From positions 1 to 8,745 of the forward strand of contig JAJYWW010000008.1 in NCBI GenBank assembly GCA_021791295.1: a DNA stretch of 8,745 nt. The letters run 5' to 3'. Source of the DNA: a bacterium (GTDB lineage Bacteria; SZUA-79; Acidulodesulfobacterales; Acidulodesulfobacteraceae). The position numbers and the translations under genes are program-made. The notes beneath the pieces were generated by a model. The model searched no databases, was not told where the DNA came from, and saw only the letters and a program-made list of their open reading frames with translations. Positions 7,040 to 8,745 of this stretch are shown here, one piece after another; the stretch's first letter is position 1, and every line of letters starts with the position of its first letter.

Positions 7040-7561
7040 ATGGGTGACCATGTTTCAAGAAGGGATTTTATGAAAAAAACGGCCGCCGCCGCCGCTTTAA
7101 TTATTGCAGGTCCGGCCGCCGGAGTTTTAAATGCAGAGAATGTTTTTGCGGCGGTTAAAAAGAAAAATTCTATTGCCCCTATCATTAAGTCTGATGTAAA
7201 AGAAATAGGAGGCAAAAATGTTATCTGGCTCGCAGAAGATTCTCCTGAGTACAAAAAAATGTTGCTGCCGAAGATTAATTTGCCGCTTATTGCCCAGAAC
7301 GGAGGACTTGTTCCTTTAACTATCGAATCTAAGTATCCTATGAAAAAAGGAAATTATATTAAGGCATTTCATGTTTTTGATTTTAACAATCCTATATCAA
7401 AAGTAGCTACGTTTAATTTGACCCCGGAAAACGGAAAGGCTTACATATCTACTAGAATTAAAATTCAGCAGGATTCTTACGTTCAGGTCGTTACTGAATT
7501 TTCGGACGGAAAAATGTTTGGCGGAAAAAAATATATAAAAGTTACGGTAGGCGGTTGCTGA
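7040..7561 (+). CDS. soxY: SoxY, sulfur-carrier subunit of SoxYZ, with a C-terminus ending at the carrier Cys
   Basis: A 173-residue protein. The twin-arginine signal SRRDFMK (6-12), an Ala-rich hydrophobic stretch and a likely cleavage near residue 37 send it, folded, to the periplasm. The mature part is an immunoglobulin-like SoxY domain, and the protein ends KVTVGGC with Cys173 as the only cysteine. SoxY carries sulfur intermediates on this cysteine on a flexible swinging arm. The usual end is GGCGG, but here TGC is followed directly by TGA, so the last two glycines are missing. If the TGA were a sense codon, only one more codon (TAT) would precede a TAG. A strong GGAGG lies 8 bases before the ATG. 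soxZ, its dimer partner, follows after 65 bases. Confidence 0.95.
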   Translation: MGDHVSRRDFMKKTAAAAALIIAGPAAGVLNAENVFAAVKKKNSIAPIIKSDVKEIGGKNVIWLAEDSPEYKKMLLPKINLPLIAQNGGLVPLTIESKYPMKKGNYIKAFHVFDFNNPISKVATFNLTPENGKAYISTRIKIQQDSYVQVVTEFSDGKMFGGKKYIKVTVGGC

Positions 7562-7613
7562 TATTAGAATTTTTTAGAATGGATAAACGATAAATCATAA
7601 CGAAATAATTAAT

Positions 7614-7618
7614 AGGAG
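7614..7618 (+). promoter_or_regulatory. Ribosome binding site deciding the soxZ start, with a two-codon ORF beside it
   Basis: AGGAG is 8 bases from the soxZ ATG at 7627 but only 3 bases from another ATG at 7622. That other ATG reads ATG-AAA-TGA, and its stop overlaps the soxZ start. The spacing favours 7627. A start at 7622 would make only a dipeptide and could feed ribosomes to soxZ by re-initiation. Confidence 0.55.
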
Positions 7619-7626
7619 CGTATGAA

Positions 7627-7956
7627 ATGAAAATAGGAAGCATTATGGTAAGAGTACCGAGAAAGGTAAAGAAAGGTGAAATATTTAAAATAATGTCAAT
7701 AGCAAAACACCCTATGGATACCGGTCTTGTTAAAAATCCAAAAACAGGAAAGATAATACCTATGTGGATTATTGATAAAGTAGATATTTATTACGATAAA
7801 AAATTGGTAACCAGTTGCGATTACGGAATTGCCGTTTCAGCAAACCCCTTTTTGGCATTTTATTTAAAAGCCGATAAAAAAGCGCCTTTAGAATTTGTTA
7901 TGTACGATACCCACCGTAATATTTACAAAAAAAAGGTAATGATAAATGTTGTTTGA
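7627..7956 (+). CDS. soxZ: SoxZ, partner subunit of SoxYZ
   Basis: A 109-residue protein of normal SoxZ length with no signal peptide. SoxZ usually reaches the periplasm by travelling with the Tat substrate SoxY. Family landmarks are visible: an N-terminal RVPRKVKKGEIFKI strand pair, HPMDTGL (28-34), a Lys/Pro-containing hairpin, IIDKVDIYYDKK, the SANPFLAFYLKA segment in the second half, and a final LEFVMYDT strand with a beta-strand end. SoxZ forms a tight heterodimer with SoxY and frames the swinging arm for SoxB, SoxXA and SoxCD. It contains one cysteine, Cys64. The gene follows soxY after 65 bases and precedes a DUF302 gene after about 70 bases, with no terminator between them, so all are probably co-transcribed. 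Confidence 0.94.
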   Translation: MKIGSIMVRVPRKVKKGEIFKIMSIAKHPMDTGLVKNPKTGKIIPMWIIDKVDIYYDKKLVTSCDYGIAVSANPFLAFYLKADKKAPLEFVMYDTHRNIYKKKVMINVV

Positions 7957-8013
7957 ATAAAATTAATTTTTCGAATATTTTCCGATATTAACATTTAATA
8001 GACACAGTGTTAT

Positions 8014-8021
8014 GGAGGGGG
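8014..8021 (+). promoter_or_regulatory. Ribosome binding site of the DUF302 gene
   Basis: GGAGGGGG precedes two adjacent in-frame starts, TTG at 8027 and ATG at 8030. GGAGG is 8 bases from TTG and 11 from ATG, while the G-rich right half is 8 from ATG. ATG is preferred for codon strength, and the choice changes only one residue. Confidence 0.6.
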
Positions 8022-8029
8022 TTTAGTTG

Positions 8030-8539
8030 ATGATTAATAAAAAAAAGAATATAGGACTTCAGGCATTTTTAATTATCATTTTAATCGCTGTATTTAGCGG
8101 AGCGGTTTTTTTTGCCGGTAGTTCTTATGCGATAAAAATTCCCAAGGGACCCTTTTATATCCTGAAAGTTAAAAAAAGCTTCAAAAGCGCTCTTTTTGAC
8201 CTCAAGCAAGGAATAGAAGACGCTAATTTCAGCATACTTGCCGTCGCTCCTATATCAACGGGCATAAAGAGTATAGGCCATAAAATACCTCATCTTAAGG
8301 TAATTGATTTCTGCAACCTTCAGGACGGCTACGACCTTTTAAAAAACGATTTGAACTACTCCGCATTTATGCCTTGCAGGATAGCTATATATAAAGACGG
8401 AAAATATACCGTTATGATATCTTTTCTTCCTACCTATTTTTCAAAATTTTACAAAAACACTCCGGAGCAGAAAAAAACCGTTATAAAAGTTACGAAACAG
8501 ATAATCGGGATAATGGATTCCGTAAAGACAGGGTTTTAA
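8030..8539 (+). CDS. Secreted or membrane-anchored DUF302-domain protein within the sox cluster
   Basis: A 169-residue protein. A basic start (MINKKKN) and hydrophobic stretch (about 10-30) ending SSYA form a Sec signal or a single anchor, so the domain acts in the periplasm. The rest matches the DUF302 fold: a Ser/Asp-containing helix early in the domain (SFKSALFDLKQGIEDANFSIL), then VIDFCN (91-96), a Tyr-Asp-Leu-Leu helix, FMPCRIAIYKDG and a C-terminal helix. DUF302 has no settled biochemical role. Two cysteines, Cys95 and Cys116, fall in the most conserved parts (FCN and PCR) and could be a redox or ligand pair, which is inference. Its position between soxZ and soxB and its export suggest a part in thiosulfate or sulfide oxidation. 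A hypothetical gene next to soxB is also known, from memory, in acidophile sox clusters; whether it is the same family needs checking. Confidence 0.8.
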   Translation: MINKKKNIGLQAFLIIILIAVFSGAVFFAGSSYAIKIPKGPFYILKVKKSFKSALFDLKQGIEDANFSILAVAPISTGIKSIGHKIPHLKVIDFCNLQDGYDLLKNDLNYSAFMPCRIAIYKDGKYTVMISFLPTYFSKFYKNTPEQKKTVIKVTKQIIGIMDSVKTGF

Positions 8540-8600
8540 TATTAATAAAAACTTACATAATTTATAATTTATTTGCAAAAAAGGGAGGATTACAAATTAA

Positions 8601-8745
8601 ATGGATTTAAAAACCGTTTCCAGAAGAAGTTTCATAAAGACCGCAGCTCTCCTTGCCGGAGCAGCTGCGGTCAATCCCGTTAATCTTCTAAAATTTAAAC
8701 CCGTGGGTAATTTAACTATTATATGGAATTCCGATTCTCATGCGC
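8601..8745 (+). CDS. soxB: SoxB, thiosulfohydrolase, N-terminal part (cut by window end)
   Basis: Only the first 48 codons are present. The start carries a twin-arginine motif, SRRSFIK (7-13), and an Ala-rich hydrophobic segment, so the product is exported folded with its metals. The mature start reads LTIIWNSDSHA, where Asp45-x-His47 is motif I of the metallophosphoesterase/5'-nucleotidase fold used by SoxB to bind its dinuclear metal centre. SoxB hydrolyses sulfate from the thiosulfonate bound to SoxY. Sequence alone would also allow another 5'-nucleotidase-like enzyme, but the Tat signal and the soxYZ context make SoxB by far the likeliest. A GGGAGGA lies about 11 bases before the ATG, slightly far. 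The gene follows the DUF302 stop by 61 bases. Confidence 0.87.
   Translation, partial: MDLKTVSRRSFIKTAALLAGAAAVNPVNLLKFKPVGNLTIIWNSDSHA

Noticed and set aside
7012..7254. Minus-strand ORF over the soxY start
   Set aside because: It is antisense to the Tat signal and Ala-rich segment of SoxY; its composition simply mirrors the GCC repeats.
1..8745. CRISPR array, tRNA, rRNA, insertion sequence or phage genes
   Set aside because: No regularly spaced repeats, no cloverleaf or rRNA-like sequence, and no transposase or integrase reading frames were seen on either strand.

Overview
This is an AT-rich bacterial window with short intergenic gaps. From left to right it carries the end of an outer-membrane protein gene, a small transport operon on the minus strand, and a plus-strand block of two-component regulators followed by sulfur-oxidation (Sox) genes. 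Twin-arginine and Sec signal peptides, a beta-barrel C-terminus ending in Phe, a sigma-54-type activator and Sox proteins together indicate a Gram-negative, sulfur-oxidising or thiosulfate-using bacterium. The low GC and A/T-ending codons fit a deltaproteobacteria-like or other uncultured lineage better than classical high-GC sulfur oxidisers. That placement is inference only.

Region 1 (1-395): the last 61 codons of a probable outer-membrane beta-barrel protein, then two converging hairpin terminators, one per strand. Region 2 (396-2107, minus strand): a DUF3311 two-helix membrane protein and a 501-residue sodium:solute symporter resembling monocarboxylate permeases, joined by an ATGA overlap. 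Region 3 (2108-2277): a very AT-rich divergent promoter region with two palindromes.

Region 4 (2278-5284): a membrane sensor histidine kinase and an NtrC-type response regulator (receiver, AAA+ with GAFTGA, Fis-type HTH). Region 5 (5285-5524): a regulatory gap holding a 12-bp-arm palindrome with TGTCCA/TGGACA cores, a degenerate copy of it exactly 33 bp upstream, and a -24/-12 element with exact GG/GC spacing about 60 bp downstream of the palindrome. This is the expected arrangement for activation by a sigma-54 activator, most simply the one encoded next door.

Region 6 (5525-8745): a CcdA/SoxV-type electron transporter, a SoxW-type periplasmic thioredoxin with its own sigma-70-like promoter, SoxY, SoxZ, a secreted DUF302 protein and the first 48 codons of SoxB. 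SoxV and SoxW would carry reducing power across the membrane to the periplasm. SoxYZ would carry the sulfur substrate on the terminal cysteine of SoxY, and SoxB would release sulfate from it. SoxA and SoxX are not between soxZ and soxB here and may lie downstream. The main points of interest are the complete sensor-regulator-UAS-sigma-54 promoter-sox layout, a SoxY that ends exactly at its carrier cysteine, and the DUF302 gene inside the sox cluster.
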